Positions 1-8,128 of a stretch of DNA of 64,000 nt are shown here, in pieces. Below the pieces are notes generated by a model, which saw nothing but the letters and a program-made list of their open reading frames with translations, ran no database searches and was not told the origin of the DNA. The number at the start of each line of letters is the position of its first letter. Position 1 is the first letter of the stretch. This stretch comes from Bhargavaea ginsengi (lineage in GTDB: Bacteria > Bacillota > Bacilli > Bacillales_A > Planococcaceae). The translations under genes were made by a program, and so were the position numbers. The stretch covers positions 62,001-126,000 of the forward strand of contig NZ_FNZF01000002.1 in the NCBI RefSeq assembly GCF_900109165.1, read 5' to 3'.

Positions 1-2
1 TC

Positions 3-1073
3 AGCGGCGAATACGGGATTTCCGCACTTTACGGATCGATTATCCTGTCCGGTTTGTTCATTGTACTGATCAGTCCATTTTTCAGTATGCTGAGTAAGTT
101 CTTCCCGCCGATTGTCACAGGCACGGTCGTTACGATCATCGGTCTGACACTGATTCCTGTCGCGATCAATAATATGGGCGGTGGGCAGGGGTCTGCGGAC
201 TTCGGTTCCGCCACTAACATCACCCTTGCATTCGCGACACTGATGATCATCATCCTGATCTATAAATTCTCGACAGGCTTTGTCCGCGCCATTTCAATCC
301 TTCTCGGTCTTATAGCCGGAACGCTCATGGCGGCTGCAATGGGAATGGTCAGTTTCACAAATGTCCGTGAAGCATCCGTGTTCCATATGATCGAACCCTT
401 CTACTTCGGCACACCATCCGTTGTCTGGCCTGCGGTCATCACGATGTGTCTTGTCAATATCGTATCTCTCGTCGAATCGACCGGCGTCTATTATGCGCTG
501 AGCGATATCACCGGCAAAAAGATCACGAGGAAAGACCTGTCTCGCGGATACCGGGCGGAAGGGCTTGCCGTCATGCTTGGCGGTTTCTTCAACGCCTTCC
601 CTTATACGGCGTTTTCGCAGAACGTCGGCCTGGTACAGATGACAGGCGTCAAGACGCGCCGTGTGATCGTGATCACCGGCATCATGTTGATCGCGCTCGG
701 TTTCCTGCCGAAAATCGCGGCACTCACGACAGTTATTCCAACCTCCGTTCTTGGCGGGGCGATGCTGGCCATGTTCGGCATGGTCGCGACCCAAGGCATC
801 AAGATGCTGAGCAAATGCATGGGCGAATCGCAAGAAAATGCGCTGATCGTGGCTTGCTCGGTCGGTCTCGGCCTTGGAGTGTCCGTCGTACCGGATCTGT
901 TCAGCTCGCTGCCGCAGGGCGTGCAGCTGCTGACAAGCAACGGGATCGTCGCCGGAAGCTTTACAGCCATTTTGCTGAACATTGTCTTTAATATGTTACC
1001 CTCTAAAGCAACTTTGCCGACGGTACAAAAAGACACGGCTCCTGTGAAGGAAAGCCCTCAGGAAGCATCCTGA
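3..1073 (+). CDS. pbuX: Xanthine permease PbuX, 5' end cut off by window edge
   Basis: Proton-coupled uptake of xanthine across the cytoplasmic membrane (NCS2 nucleobase:cation symporter family). The frame is open from base 3, so roughly the first 85 residues lie outside the window; a complete family member has about 440. Visible landmarks are the hydrophobic segments, the family stretch SLVESTGVYYAL and the conserved FNAFPYTAFSQNVGLVQMTG, which closely match B. subtilis PbuX as I remember it. The last 20 or so residues are hydrophilic and variable. A terminator follows directly. In B. subtilis the gene sits with xpt under a guanine riboswitch; that region cannot be seen here. PucJ/PucK-type urate permeases are a less likely alternative. 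Confidence 0.85.
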   Translation, partial: SGEYGISALYGSIILSGLFIVLISPFFSMLSKFFPPIVTGTVVTIIGLTLIPVAINNMGGGQGSADFGSATNITLAFATLMIIILIYKFSTGFVRAISILLGLIAGTLMAAAMGMVSFTNVREASVFHMIEPFYFGTPSVVWPAVITMCLVNIVSLVESTGVYYALSDITGKKITRKDLSRGYRAEGLAVMLGGFFNAFPYTAFSQNVGLVQMTGVKTRRVIVITGIMLIALGFLPKIAALTTVIPTSVLGGAMLAMFGMVATQGIKMLSKCMGESQENALIVACSVGLGLGVSVVPDLFSSLPQGVQLLTSNGIVAGSFTAILLNIVFNMLPSKATLPTVQKDTAPVKESPQEAS

Positions 1074-1078
1074 TACAG

Positions 1079-1117
1079 CAACAAACCGCACTGCCATTCC
1101 GGTAGTGCGGTTTGTTG
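1079..1117 (+). terminator. Intrinsic terminator after pbuX
   Basis: Seventeen-base arms (1079-1095 and 1101-1117) pair almost perfectly around a 5-base loop, and the 3' arm is T-rich. It overlaps the most upstream possible start of the next reading frame, which is one reason to place that gene's start at 1228. Confidence 0.8.
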
Positions 1118-1227
1118 TATTGAAGGGCCTCACAGTCTGTTATCTCATCAGATTACTAAAGGAATTCAGAACTTCCAAACATATTGGGACTGATAAAATA
1201 GAGGAAGTGCAACAGGGGGGATCTGAC

Positions 1228-2073
1228 TTGAAGAAAGCTATATCCAATGACTATCTGCTGATCATCTTCGGTTCGGTACTGGTGGGACTGAGTTATAATC
1301 TGTTCCTGCTTCCGGCCAGGCTTGCGGCCGGAGGCGTGTCCGGAATCAGTACCATCACTTATGAGCTCTATGGCTTCAACCCTGCCTATATCCAGTGGCT
1401 GGTGAACATTCCGCTGTTTATCCTTGCGATCATTCTTGCCGGGAAAGATTTCAGCATGAAGTCACTTGTAGGCACCATGTTTGTCCCATTTACTATCTGG
1501 CTGACAGGCGGTCTTGAACTTGGAGTACAAGACCCTCTTCTGTCATCCATTTATGGAGGCATCATCCTCGGAGTTGGCCTGGGAATCGTCTATAGGGGAA
1601 ATGGTTCAACAGGAGGAACAGCGCTGATCGCGCAGATTTTGAGAAAGTTCACAGGGATATCCAGTGGCTTTGCCCAACTGATCGTTGACGGGGCCGTCGT
1701 ACTGACATCTGCGCTTGTATTTGATTTTGAACTTGCCTTATTTGCCCTCATGTCCATCTATGTGACAAGTAAGGTCATCGACTTTGTCCAGCTCCGGACC
1801 TCCCCGCAGAAACTGATTCTGATCATTACTGAAAGGGAAGAGGAGGTCAGGACGATCATACGGGATGAAATAGATCGTGGTCTTACTAAATTGCGGGTGA
1901 CAGGCGGCCACTCCAACAAGGAACGGACAATGATCCTTTGTGTAGCGGAACAGGCTGAAGCGGTGTATCTGAAAAAGATGCTGAATGAAAAAGAACCATC
2001 GTCTTTTGTCATTTTCGTGAACGCTTCCGAAATTTTGGGCCATGGTTTTTCAAAGGAACGGATTTACGAATAA
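1228..2073 (+). CDS. YitT family membrane protein (DUF2179 C-terminal domain)
   Basis: Predicted 281-residue integral membrane protein of the YitT/YqfU/YpjC family, whose biochemical role is not established. It has about five hydrophobic segments in the first 200 residues, including the glycine-rich stretches AARLAAGGVSGIS and YRGNGSTGGTALIA typical of the family, followed by a soluble C-terminal ferredoxin-like DUF2179 domain (about residues 205-281). I chose the TTG at 1228 because a strong purine-rich site (AGGGGGGAT) ends a few bases upstream. An upstream in-frame start would lie inside the preceding terminator. It appears monocistronic, with its own terminator. Confidence 0.85.
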   Translation: MKKAISNDYLLIIFGSVLVGLSYNLFLLPARLAAGGVSGISTITYELYGFNPAYIQWLVNIPLFILAIILAGKDFSMKSLVGTMFVPFTIWLTGGLELGVQDPLLSSIYGGIILGVGLGIVYRGNGSTGGTALIAQILRKFTGISSGFAQLIVDGAVVLTSALVFDFELALFALMSIYVTSKVIDFVQLRTSPQKLILIITEREEEVRTIIRDEIDRGLTKLRVTGGHSNKERTMILCVAEQAEAVYLKKMLNEKEPSSFVIFVNASEILGHGFSKERIYE

Positions 2074-2122
2074 AGCCGGCAGATGGGCTTCCCAAAAGGA
2101 AACCGGACTGTCGGCTTTTCCT
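2072..2122 (+). terminator. Intrinsic terminator after the YitT family gene
   Basis: Inverted repeat AAAGCCGGCAG / CTGTCGGCTTT (2072-2082 with 2108-2118) followed by TTCCTGTTT. The loop is long (about 25 bases). Confidence 0.65.
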
Positions 2123-2257
2123 GTTTATGGGGCTCTTAGGAAGGGAATGTTGAAGTTGTCATACTTTCCGATGGTTTGCGCAATTGCGGAAATGAATTAG
2201 TAGGACATTAAGCATTTACAATCGTATGGCCTATTTGATACCTTTAATAACGAAAAT

Positions 2258-2271
2258 GTCTGAGGTCAGAC
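2258..2271. promoter_or_regulatory. Perfect 14-bp inverted repeat upstream of nupC (candidate operator)
   Basis: GTCTGA-GG-TCAGAC is an exact palindrome of 6+6 bases lying 63 bases before the nupC start, in an otherwise A+T-rich leader. Its size and position fit an operator for a dimeric regulator such as a GntR-family or DeoR-like protein. No regulator gene is adjacent, so the assignment is inference. Confidence 0.4.
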
Positions 2272-2333
2272 AACAATAATCGATCCGCCTTCCATCCCGC
2301 GATTGCCGGATCTGAAATGATAGGGGATTAGCC

Positions 2334-3548
2334 ATGAATATTTTGTGGGGCCTGTTGGGTATGGCTGTCGTGCTCGGTATCGCTTTTCTGCTGTCGACAG
2401 GGAAAAAGTCGATCAACCCGCGGACAATCTTCGGCGGGCTGGCACTTCAGCTGTTGTTTGCATTTATCGTTCTTAAGTCGGAAATCGGGCGGAAGGTACT
2501 TCTTAATGTAACCGATGCCGTCAACAATGTGATCGGCTATGCAGGGGAAGGGATATCGTTCCTGTTCGGGCCGCTCGCCGACGGCAATGGAGAATTGGGT
2601 GTCATATTTGCATTCCAGGTACTGACCATCATCATCTTCTTCTCGTCTTTGATTTCGGTTCTGTATTACCTGGGGATCATGCAGTGGATCATCAAACTGC
2701 TGGGCGGAGGCCTTTCGAAGCTGCTCGGTACGAGCAAGACGGAGTCCACGTCCGCCGCGGCGAACATCTTTGTCGGTCAGACGGAAGCACCATTAGTGGT
2801 CCGGCCGTTCCTGAAGAACATGACCAACTCGGAACTTTTCGCGGTCATGACCGGCGGGTTGGCTTCCGTAGCCGGCTCCACGCTGGCGGGCTATGCGCTT
2901 CTGGGTGTTCCACTTGAATATCTGATCGCTGCAAGCTTCATGGCTGCTCCCGCCGGCCTGATCATGGCGAAAATCATCATGCCGGAAAAAGAAAAGCCGA
3001 AAGATGATGAATTCGTTATGGAAAAAGACACCGGCGCAACCAACGTCATCGATGCTGCAGCAAAAGGGGCAGGGGACGGAATGAGCCTCGCGCTCAATGT
3101 CGGCGCAATGCTCCTTGCATTCATCGCACTTATCGCGCTTCTGAACGGTCTTCTGGGCGGAATCGGGTCCTGGTTCGGAGCGGAAGATCTTACGATCCAG
3201 AGCATTTTGGGCTATGTGTTCGCACCTCTGGCATTCGCCATCGGTGTTCCTTGGCAGGAAGCGGTGCATGCGGGAAGCTTCATCGGTCAAAAGCTTGTGC
3301 TGAATGAATTTGTTGCTTATGCTTCGTTCGCACCCCAAATTGGTGAGCTTTCCGACAAGACAGCCATGGTCGTCAGCTTTGCGCTCTGCGGCTTTGCAAA
3401 CTTGAGCTCGCTAGCAATCCTACTCGGCGGCCTCGGCGGCATGGCGCCTGAACGCCGTCCGGACATCGCTCGCATGGGAATGCGTGCAGTAGCGGCGGGT
3501 ATGCTTGCTTCATTGCTCAGTGCATCGATCGCCGGCATGTTCATTTAA
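2334..3548 (+). CDS. nupC: Concentrative nucleoside transporter NupC
   Basis: 404-residue nucleoside:cation symporter of the CNT family in the cytoplasmic membrane. The order of hydrophobic segments, the central motif GQTEAPLVVRPFL (about residues 147-159), GGLASVAGSTLAGYALLG and the late NEFVAYASFA are classic CNT signatures for nucleoside and cation binding. The length matches the bacterial NupC/NupG size. The start at 2334 follows a GGGGAT site. The gene is flanked upstream by a perfect palindrome and downstream by a strong terminator, so it is probably a single-gene unit. With pbuX and the distant deoD it would feed nucleoside salvage. Whether it prefers pyrimidine or purine nucleosides cannot be told from sequence. 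Confidence 0.9.
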   Translation: MNILWGLLGMAVVLGIAFLLSTGKKSINPRTIFGGLALQLLFAFIVLKSEIGRKVLLNVTDAVNNVIGYAGEGISFLFGPLADGNGELGVIFAFQVLTIIIFFSSLISVLYYLGIMQWIIKLLGGGLSKLLGTSKTESTSAAANIFVGQTEAPLVVRPFLKNMTNSELFAVMTGGLASVAGSTLAGYALLGVPLEYLIAASFMAAPAGLIMAKIIMPEKEKPKDDEFVMEKDTGATNVIDAAAKGAGDGMSLALNVGAMLLAFIALIALLNGLLGGIGSWFGAEDLTIQSILGYVFAPLAFAIGVPWQEAVHAGSFIGQKLVLNEFVAYASFAPQIGELSDKTAMVVSFALCGFANLSSLAILLGGLGGMAPERRPDIARMGMRAVAAGMLASLLSASIAGMFI

Positions 3549-3566
3549 TCGTGTATAGGAAATGGA

Positions 3567-3606
3567 AAAGGGATGCGTCCGCACTAGCGGAGCATCCCTT
3601 TTTTTA
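3567..3606. terminator. Terminator between nupC and the candidate small RNA (bidirectional)
   Basis: AAAGGGATGC-G-TCCGC / GCGGA-GCATCCCTTT with seven Ts on the plus side and a shorter T-rich tail on the minus side. It ends nupC and would also end leftward transcription from the promoter at 3843-3871. Confidence 0.85.
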
Positions 3607-3836
3607 AATAGGCAATGTTCAGTTGAAGCCAATCGTTTCCGTTTTTCTCCCCCGTTTTGCTCTGGGGGTTCTTTGCCGCGGTATGAATCCACTCACATGC
3701 TAACCCAAGCAACGCAATCCCTACCTGCTATTGCGTCCTTGCGGCCCTATAGCCGCGCCAGCGTGAATGAGTGTCCTCCGCATCATGCGAATGGACGCCA
3801 GTTCAAACCGATTCCGTTCAAAATGAATCATCACAA
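3568..3836 (-). ncRNA. Candidate structured small RNA between nupC and bmrA
   Basis: The space between the converging nupC and bmrA genes holds no convincing protein but has a near-consensus leftward promoter at one end and a terminator at the other. Read on the minus strand it forms several hairpins: GTCC...GGAC capping CGCAT/ATGCG; CACTCA pairing with TGAGTG around two further hairpins (GCGGC/GCCGC and ACGCAAT/ATTGCGT); and CCCCC/GGGGG. The predicted length is about 270 nt. It does not match 6S RNA, tmRNA, RNase P or SRP RNA as I know them. The main alternatives are a structured 3' extension of bmrA mRNA or chance structure. Confidence 0.45.
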
Positions 3837-3842
3837 GTATTA

Positions 3843-3871
3843 ATATTAACAGATATAGGAAGTGTAGTCAA
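3843..3871 (-). promoter_or_regulatory. Sigma-A-type promoter firing leftward, just after bmrA
   Basis: On the minus strand TTGACT (3866-3871) and TAATAT (3843-3848) are separated by exactly 17 bases, a near-consensus sigma-A promoter. It lies 10 bases past the bmrA stop codon, so it cannot drive bmrA and points into the candidate RNA region. Confidence 0.6.
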
Positions 3872-3881
3872 GAGATTGATT

Positions 3882-5624
3882 TCAGATCAACTGTTGCTCT
3901 GCGTATTCCCTATAGACCGGGTGAGTTTCATATAATTCCTGATGGGTACCGCTCCCGGTCACACGGCCGCCTTCGATAAAAACGATGCGATCTGCATCGA
4001 CAATCGTAGACAGGCGGTGGGCAATTGCGAATGTCGTGCGTCCGGACATGAGCCGCTGCAGGGCTTCCTGGACAACACCTTCGGAATGGCTGTCAAGGCT
4101 TGCCGTGGCTTCGTCCATCATGAGTATCTTAGGATCCCTGAGAAATGCCCGGGCGATGGCAATACGCTGTCGCTGACCGCCGGACAGCCGAATGCCACGC
4201 TCGCCGATTTCGGTCTCCATACCTTGAGGGAAGCCTTTGATGAATTCTGATGCAAACGCCATGTCGGCCGCCTTCCACAATTTCTCATCAGGAATTTCAT
4301 TCTGTTCTATTCCGTATAGCAGGTTGTCACGGATGGTACCGGACATCATTGCGCTTTCCTGTGGAACATAACCGATCTGGCTCCGCCAATTCTCAAGCGA
4401 CAGGGCGGAAATCGGTGTATCTCCGACACGGATCGTGCCGTTCTCAGGCTCATAAAATCGTTCAAGCAAAGCGAACATTGTGGATTTACCGCCTCCGCTC
4501 GGACCGGCGAAAGCAATCATTTCACCGGGATTTGCCCGGAAGGAGACGCTATTCAGTACAGGTTCTCCAGGCTGATAGGAGAAACTGACGCTTTCCACTG
4601 TGATGGGAAGACCGGAAACATCCATCGTATCTCCCTGTTGTCCCGGTTCCGGATCGAGGCTAAGGATTTCGATAATCCGTTCTGTCGCGCCTTTCGCTTT
4701 CTGCAGCTGGGTAAAGAACATGGCAAATGTCGTGACGGGAAAGACAATCTGAAAAAGATACAACAGAAAGGCGACAAGTGTCCCGGTGGACATTGATCCA
4801 TCCGCCACCCTGACACCGCCATACACGATGATGAAGGCAATGACTGCCCACATGATCAAACCCATCAGCGGCCCGATGATGGCATTGATGCGCGCTTCCC
4901 GAAGTCCGAAGTTAAACAGCCGCCGGATGCCGTCCATGCCTTTCTGTTCTTCTTCTCCCTCTGCGTTTGACGCCTTCATCAGACGGATCTCACTGATGGT
5001 CTGCTGGATGCTGCCGCTGAAAGCGGCAGTCTCATCTTGCATCCCCCGGGAGATTTTGGCCATCCTGCGCCCGAGAGGGATCATGAGTGCCATCGTGACA
5101 GGGATCGAGACCAGCATGACAAGAGTCATCTGCCAATCGAGGATCAGTAAAAGAATGATCGCCCCGATGATGGATATCAAGCCGCTGATGAATTGCGGCA
5201 CATGGTTCGAGATGAGTTCCTTCACGATGCCTGTATCATTGACGACACGGCTGACTGTACCGCCGCTTGCCTCCGTTTCAAAGTGCGAGACCGGAAGCCG
5301 GAGCAGCTTGCGCCACATGTTCCCGCGCAGATCCGCCACCAGTTTCTGGCCGGTGTAACTGAGCAAGTAAGTCGAAAAGCCATCAATGACAGTTTGTATA
5401 AGGAAAGCAGCGACAATGGCCGCAACAAGCAGTGGGCTTAAAGACTCTAAGGAGAACCCGTCCACCAATTCTTTAGTGAGAAGCGGGATGACGAGACCGA
5501 CAAGCGTTGTGATGAGGAATCCTGCAATGCCAAAGCTGAGTGCGGCTTTTGGAATGCCGGTCGTTCGCAATAGGCGGATGAACGGCTTTAGTCCGTCCTG
5601 TTTTGATGGTTTCGGTGATGTCAT
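3882..5624 (-). CDS. bmrA: BmrA-type multidrug ABC exporter (permease-ATPase half-transporter)
   Basis: 580-residue homodimeric ABC exporter predicted to expel hydrophobic drugs. Residues about 1-310 form the six-helix transmembrane domain. The nucleotide-binding domain has Walker A GPSGGGKST (about 373-381), signature LSGGQRQR, Walker B ILMMDEATASLD and switch histidine in AIAHRLST. The N-terminal region (IPLLTKELVDGFS, then KASNAEGEE) resembles B. subtilis BmrA (589 residues), hence the symbol; other MsbA-like exporters remain possible. The start at 5624 is preceded by AAAGGAGC. It stands alone and is transcribed opposite to both neighbours. The promoter seen after its stop belongs to something else. 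Confidence 0.85.
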   Translation of the reverse strand: MTSPKPSKQDGLKPFIRLLRTTGIPKAALSFGIAGFLITTLVGLVIPLLTKELVDGFSLESLSPLLVAAIVAAFLIQTVIDGFSTYLLSYTGQKLVADLRGNMWRKLLRLPVSHFETEASGGTVSRVVNDTGIVKELISNHVPQFISGLISIIGAIILLLILDWQMTLVMLVSIPVTMALMIPLGRRMAKISRGMQDETAAFSGSIQQTISEIRLMKASNAEGEEEQKGMDGIRRLFNFGLREARINAIIGPLMGLIMWAVIAFIIVYGGVRVADGSMSTGTLVAFLLYLFQIVFPVTTFAMFFTQLQKAKGATERIIEILSLDPEPGQQGDTMDVSGLPITVESVSFSYQPGEPVLNSVSFRANPGEMIAFAGPSGGGKSTMFALLERFYEPENGTIRVGDTPISALSLENWRSQIGYVPQESAMMSGTIRDNLLYGIEQNEIPDEKLWKAADMAFASEFIKGFPQGMETEIGERGIRLSGGQRQRIAIARAFLRDPKILMMDEATASLDSHSEGVVQEALQRLMSGRTTFAIAHRLSTIVDADRIVFIEGGRVTGSGTHQELYETHPVYREYAEQQLI

Positions 5625-5786
5625 GAACAGGCTCCTTTCAAGCGATATTCTCTATACGGAAACGGATATGTAAAAGTTTCGGCTCTGCGGGAAACAGCCG
5701 CTTTCAGTCTTTTCCGCCTTCAGTGGGGTTTCCTTTTTTTATGGTATGATAATTAACATTGTGCACTATGAATCGGGGGGACGCAC

Positions 5787-6428
5787 ATGCGCTGGAAGGG
5801 GCGGCTGGCTGCAGCCGGGATCGTCGTGCTCTTTAATATCGTGCGTTATTTCTATTATCATGTCTATCTGGACGTTCCGTTCGGTGCTTCTTTCTTCCTG
5901 CTGACAGTGTTCTTTCTTGTAGTTGCTTATGTCGGCGGTTATCAGTACGACCGCGCGGACTATCTGTCGAGACGGGATCCGCTCACCGGCGCCTACAACC
6001 GTCGCTCGCTGATCGAATATGTCAGAAAGCTTCAGCAATCCGGACATCCCGGATACGGGGTTGTCCTGTTCGATCTTGACGATTTTAAGGAGATCAATGA
6101 TACGTGGGGACATGAAACCGGTGATGCCGTGCTCCGGGATTTCGCAGAGACCCTTTCAGAGTTCGTCGGCAACCGGGGAATCATTGCGAGATGGGGCGGG
6201 GATGAATTCCTCGCCATATTCAGGAAGGCGGATCACGACTTTAAGATCTGCGGAGCCCGGGAAATCTCTGCCAGGATGAGCTCCCTCGGATATGCGGGTG
6301 GCAGGTCGATCGGCGTGTCGTTCGGCATTGCGGTCTCGCCGACAGACGGCAAGGATCTGGAGGCGTTGGTGGATGCTGCCGACCATGCCATGTATGTGAA
6401 TAAGACCGGAAGGAAGAGTCAAGTCTGA
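5787..6428 (+). CDS. Small membrane-anchored GGDEF diguanylate cyclase
   Basis: 213-residue protein with two N-terminal transmembrane helices (about residues 5-25 and 30-50) and one GGDEF domain (about 62-210). It should make cyclic di-GMP from two GTP. The active-site loop GGDEF is intact at about 137-141, and the substrate-binding part FDLDDFKEINDTWGHETGD is present. The allosteric RxxD inhibitory site that normally precedes GGDEF is not present at the expected spacing (the sequence there is GNRG), so product inhibition at that site is unlikely. There is no sensor domain beyond the helices. The start follows GGGGGGA at good spacing. A TATGATAAT element about 40 bases upstream may be its -10. 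Confidence 0.85.
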   Translation: MRWKGRLAAAGIVVLFNIVRYFYYHVYLDVPFGASFFLLTVFFLVVAYVGGYQYDRADYLSRRDPLTGAYNRRSLIEYVRKLQQSGHPGYGVVLFDLDDFKEINDTWGHETGDAVLRDFAETLSEFVGNRGIIARWGGDEFLAIFRKADHDFKICGAREISARMSSLGYAGGRSIGVSFGIAVSPTDGKDLEALVDAADHAMYVNKTGRKSQV

Positions 6429-6499
6429 ATACTTGTCGGATCTTCCGGCATCGTTTAGGATAAGAAAAGAATTTTCAACGGAATGAGGCAGAATATACA

Positions 6500-7561
6500 A
6501 TGAAACAATCGGTCTACGGATTGACCTTCGAACAGCTTCAGCAGTGGATGGCAGACCAAGGCCAGCAGAAGTTCCGCGCCGCGCAGGTGTGGGACTGGCT
6601 GTACAAAAAGCGGGTCAAATCGTTTGATGAAATGAAAAACGTCAATAAGGATCTGCGGGCTCTTCTCGACGAAGCGTTCACTATTAAGACGATGGACATT
6701 GCCGTCAAGCAGGAATCCAATGACGGGACGGTCAAGTTCCTGTTCCGCCTGGCGGATGGAAACCTGATTGAAACCGTTCTGATGCATTTCAGCTACGGAC
6801 AATCGGTTTGTGTGACGACACAGGTCGGCTGCAACATCGGCTGCAGTTTCTGCGCGAGCGGGCTGCTCCGCAAGAGCCGTGACCTGAGCGCAGGCGAAAT
6901 CGTCGAACAGATCATGAACGTCCAGGAGCATCTTGACGCACTCGGCGGAGGCGAGCGGGTATCCAATATTGTCGTCATGGGCATCGGGGAGCCGTTCGAT
7001 AACTACGATAACCTGATGAACTTCCTCCGTGTCGTCAACGACGGTAACGGACTTGGAATCGGAGCGCGTCACATTACTGTCTCGACGAGCGGCCTCGTGA
7101 AGGGCATCCGCAAGTTTGCCGATGAGGACCTACAGGTCAACCTTGCGCTTTCGATCCATGCACCGAACAATGAACTCCGCACGAAAATCATGAAGATCAA
7201 CAAGGCGTTTCCTCTTGAACAGGTCATGGATGCGATCGACTACTTCCTGTCCAAGAAAAACCGCCGCATCACGTTCGAATACATCCTTCTTAGTGACGTA
7301 AACGACCACGTCGAGGAAGCTCAGCAGCTTGCCAGGCTCCTGCAGAACAAAAAGCACCTCAGCTACGTCAACCTGATCCCTTACAATCCGGTTGAAGAGC
7401 ATGACCGCTACAGCCGCAGCACCCCTGAGGCGATCGCTGCCTTTGAAAAGACACTTAAGTCCAGGGGCATCCAATGCGGTGTGCGCCTTGAGCAGGGCAC
7501 TGACATCGATGCCGCATGCGGGCAGCTCCGCAGTAAGCAAATCAAAAAGGACGTCTCCTGA
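6500..7561 (+). CDS. rlmN: Dual-specificity 23S rRNA/tRNA adenine C2-methyltransferase RlmN
   Basis: 353-residue radical SAM enzyme that methylates C2 of A2503 in 23S rRNA and of A37 in some tRNAs. The radical SAM cysteine cluster CxxxCxxC lies at residues 111, 115 and 118 (CNIGCSFC). Cys105 in [10 protein letters not shown] and Cys340 in DAACGQL correspond to the two catalytic cysteines (E. coli 118 and 355). [12 protein letters not shown] and the N-terminal [11 protein letters not shown] are family hallmarks. The length is normal. It ends at a strong terminator. RlmN rather than the resistance relative Cfr is favoured by length and overall sequence. Confidence 0.95.
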   Translation: MKQSVYGLTFEQLQQWMADQGQQKFRAAQVWDWLYKKRVKSFDEMKNVNKDLRALLDEAFTIKTMDIAVKQESNDGTVKFLFRLADGNLIETVLMHFSYGQSVCVTTQVGCNIGCSFCASGLLRKSRDLSAGEIVEQIMNVQEHLDALGGGERVSNIVVMGIGEPFDNYDNLMNFLRVVNDGNGLGIGARHITVSTSGLVKGIRKFADEDLQVNLALSIHAPNNELRTKIMKINKAFPLEQVMDAIDYFLSKKNRRITFEYILLSDVNDHVEEAQQLARLLQNKKHLSYVNLIPYNPVEEHDRYSRSTPEAIAAFEKTLKSRGIQCGVRLEQGTDIDAACGQLRSKQIKKDVS

Positions 7562-7569
7562 CGTCAACG

Positions 7570-7598
7570 GCACGGAAATTCATTTTCCGTGCTTTTTT
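7570..7598 (+). terminator. Intrinsic terminator after rlmN
   Basis: GCACGGAAA / TTTCCGTGC around a short loop followed by six Ts. Confidence 0.9.
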
Positions 7599-7642
7599 CT
7601 TTGTCCGCATTCCGGTATCGTTGAAGGAAAGGGGGGCTTTCA

Positions 7643-8128
7643 ATGAAAGATGAAAATCTGAAATTCCGTCCTGCCGTGCGTGCCGATCTCGAGGGGATCG
7701 TCAGCATGCTGGCAGACGACAGTCTGGGCCGGAACAGGGAAAATCCGGCCTTGCCGCTGGAACGGTCTTACGAAGAGGCGTTCCTCGCCATTAGCGAGGA
7801 CCCGAATGATGAGCTGATTGTGGCTGAAGCGGATGGTCAGTTGGCGGGAGTCCTGCAACTCACCCTTCTTCCTTCCATCACGCACAGGGGAAGCTGGCGG
7901 GCGATGATCGAAGGTGTCAGGACCGCTTCAACCTTGAGGGGCAGGGGAATCGGAAGAGAACTGATCCGGCACGCCATCGGGCTTGCTGAAGAAAGAGGGT
8001 GCAGGCTCGTCCAGCTGACCACTGACAAGAGTCGTCCGGATGCCATCCGGTTTTATGAAGGCCTTGGATTCAGGCCGACGCATGAAGGCATGAAACTGCG
8101 TCTGGATAAAGAGGTGGTGAAAGAGTGA
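7643..8128 (+). CDS. GNAT family N-acetyltransferase
   Basis: 161-residue single-domain GNAT acetyltransferase, expected to move an acetyl group from acetyl-CoA to an amine; the substrate is unknown. The acetyl-CoA loop is LRGRGIGRELIRHA (about residues 97-110), and the C-terminal half has the usual DAIRFYEGLGF. The start has a strong AAAGGGGGG site. The stop overlaps the GTG start of the next gene by four bases, so the two are translationally coupled and may work together. Confidence 0.85.
   Translation: MKDENLKFRPAVRADLEGIVSMLADDSLGRNRENPALPLERSYEEAFLAISEDPNDELIVAEADGQLAGVLQLTLLPSITHRGSWRAMIEGVRTASTLRGRGIGRELIRHAIGLAEERGCRLVQLTTDKSRPDAIRFYEGLGFRPTHEGMKLRLDKEVVKE

Noticed and set aside
3660-3690. 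Minus-strand GTGGATTCATACCGCGG resembling the T-box bulge sequence
   Set aside because: The spacing inside the motif is wrong, no specifier stem or stem I elements are seen, and no aminoacyl-tRNA synthetase or amino acid gene follows in that direction.
3562-3843. 93-codon plus-strand reading frame between nupC and bmrA
   Set aside because: Starts within the nupC terminator, has no ribosome site and a residue pattern without any domain; the region is better explained as a structured RNA on the other strand.
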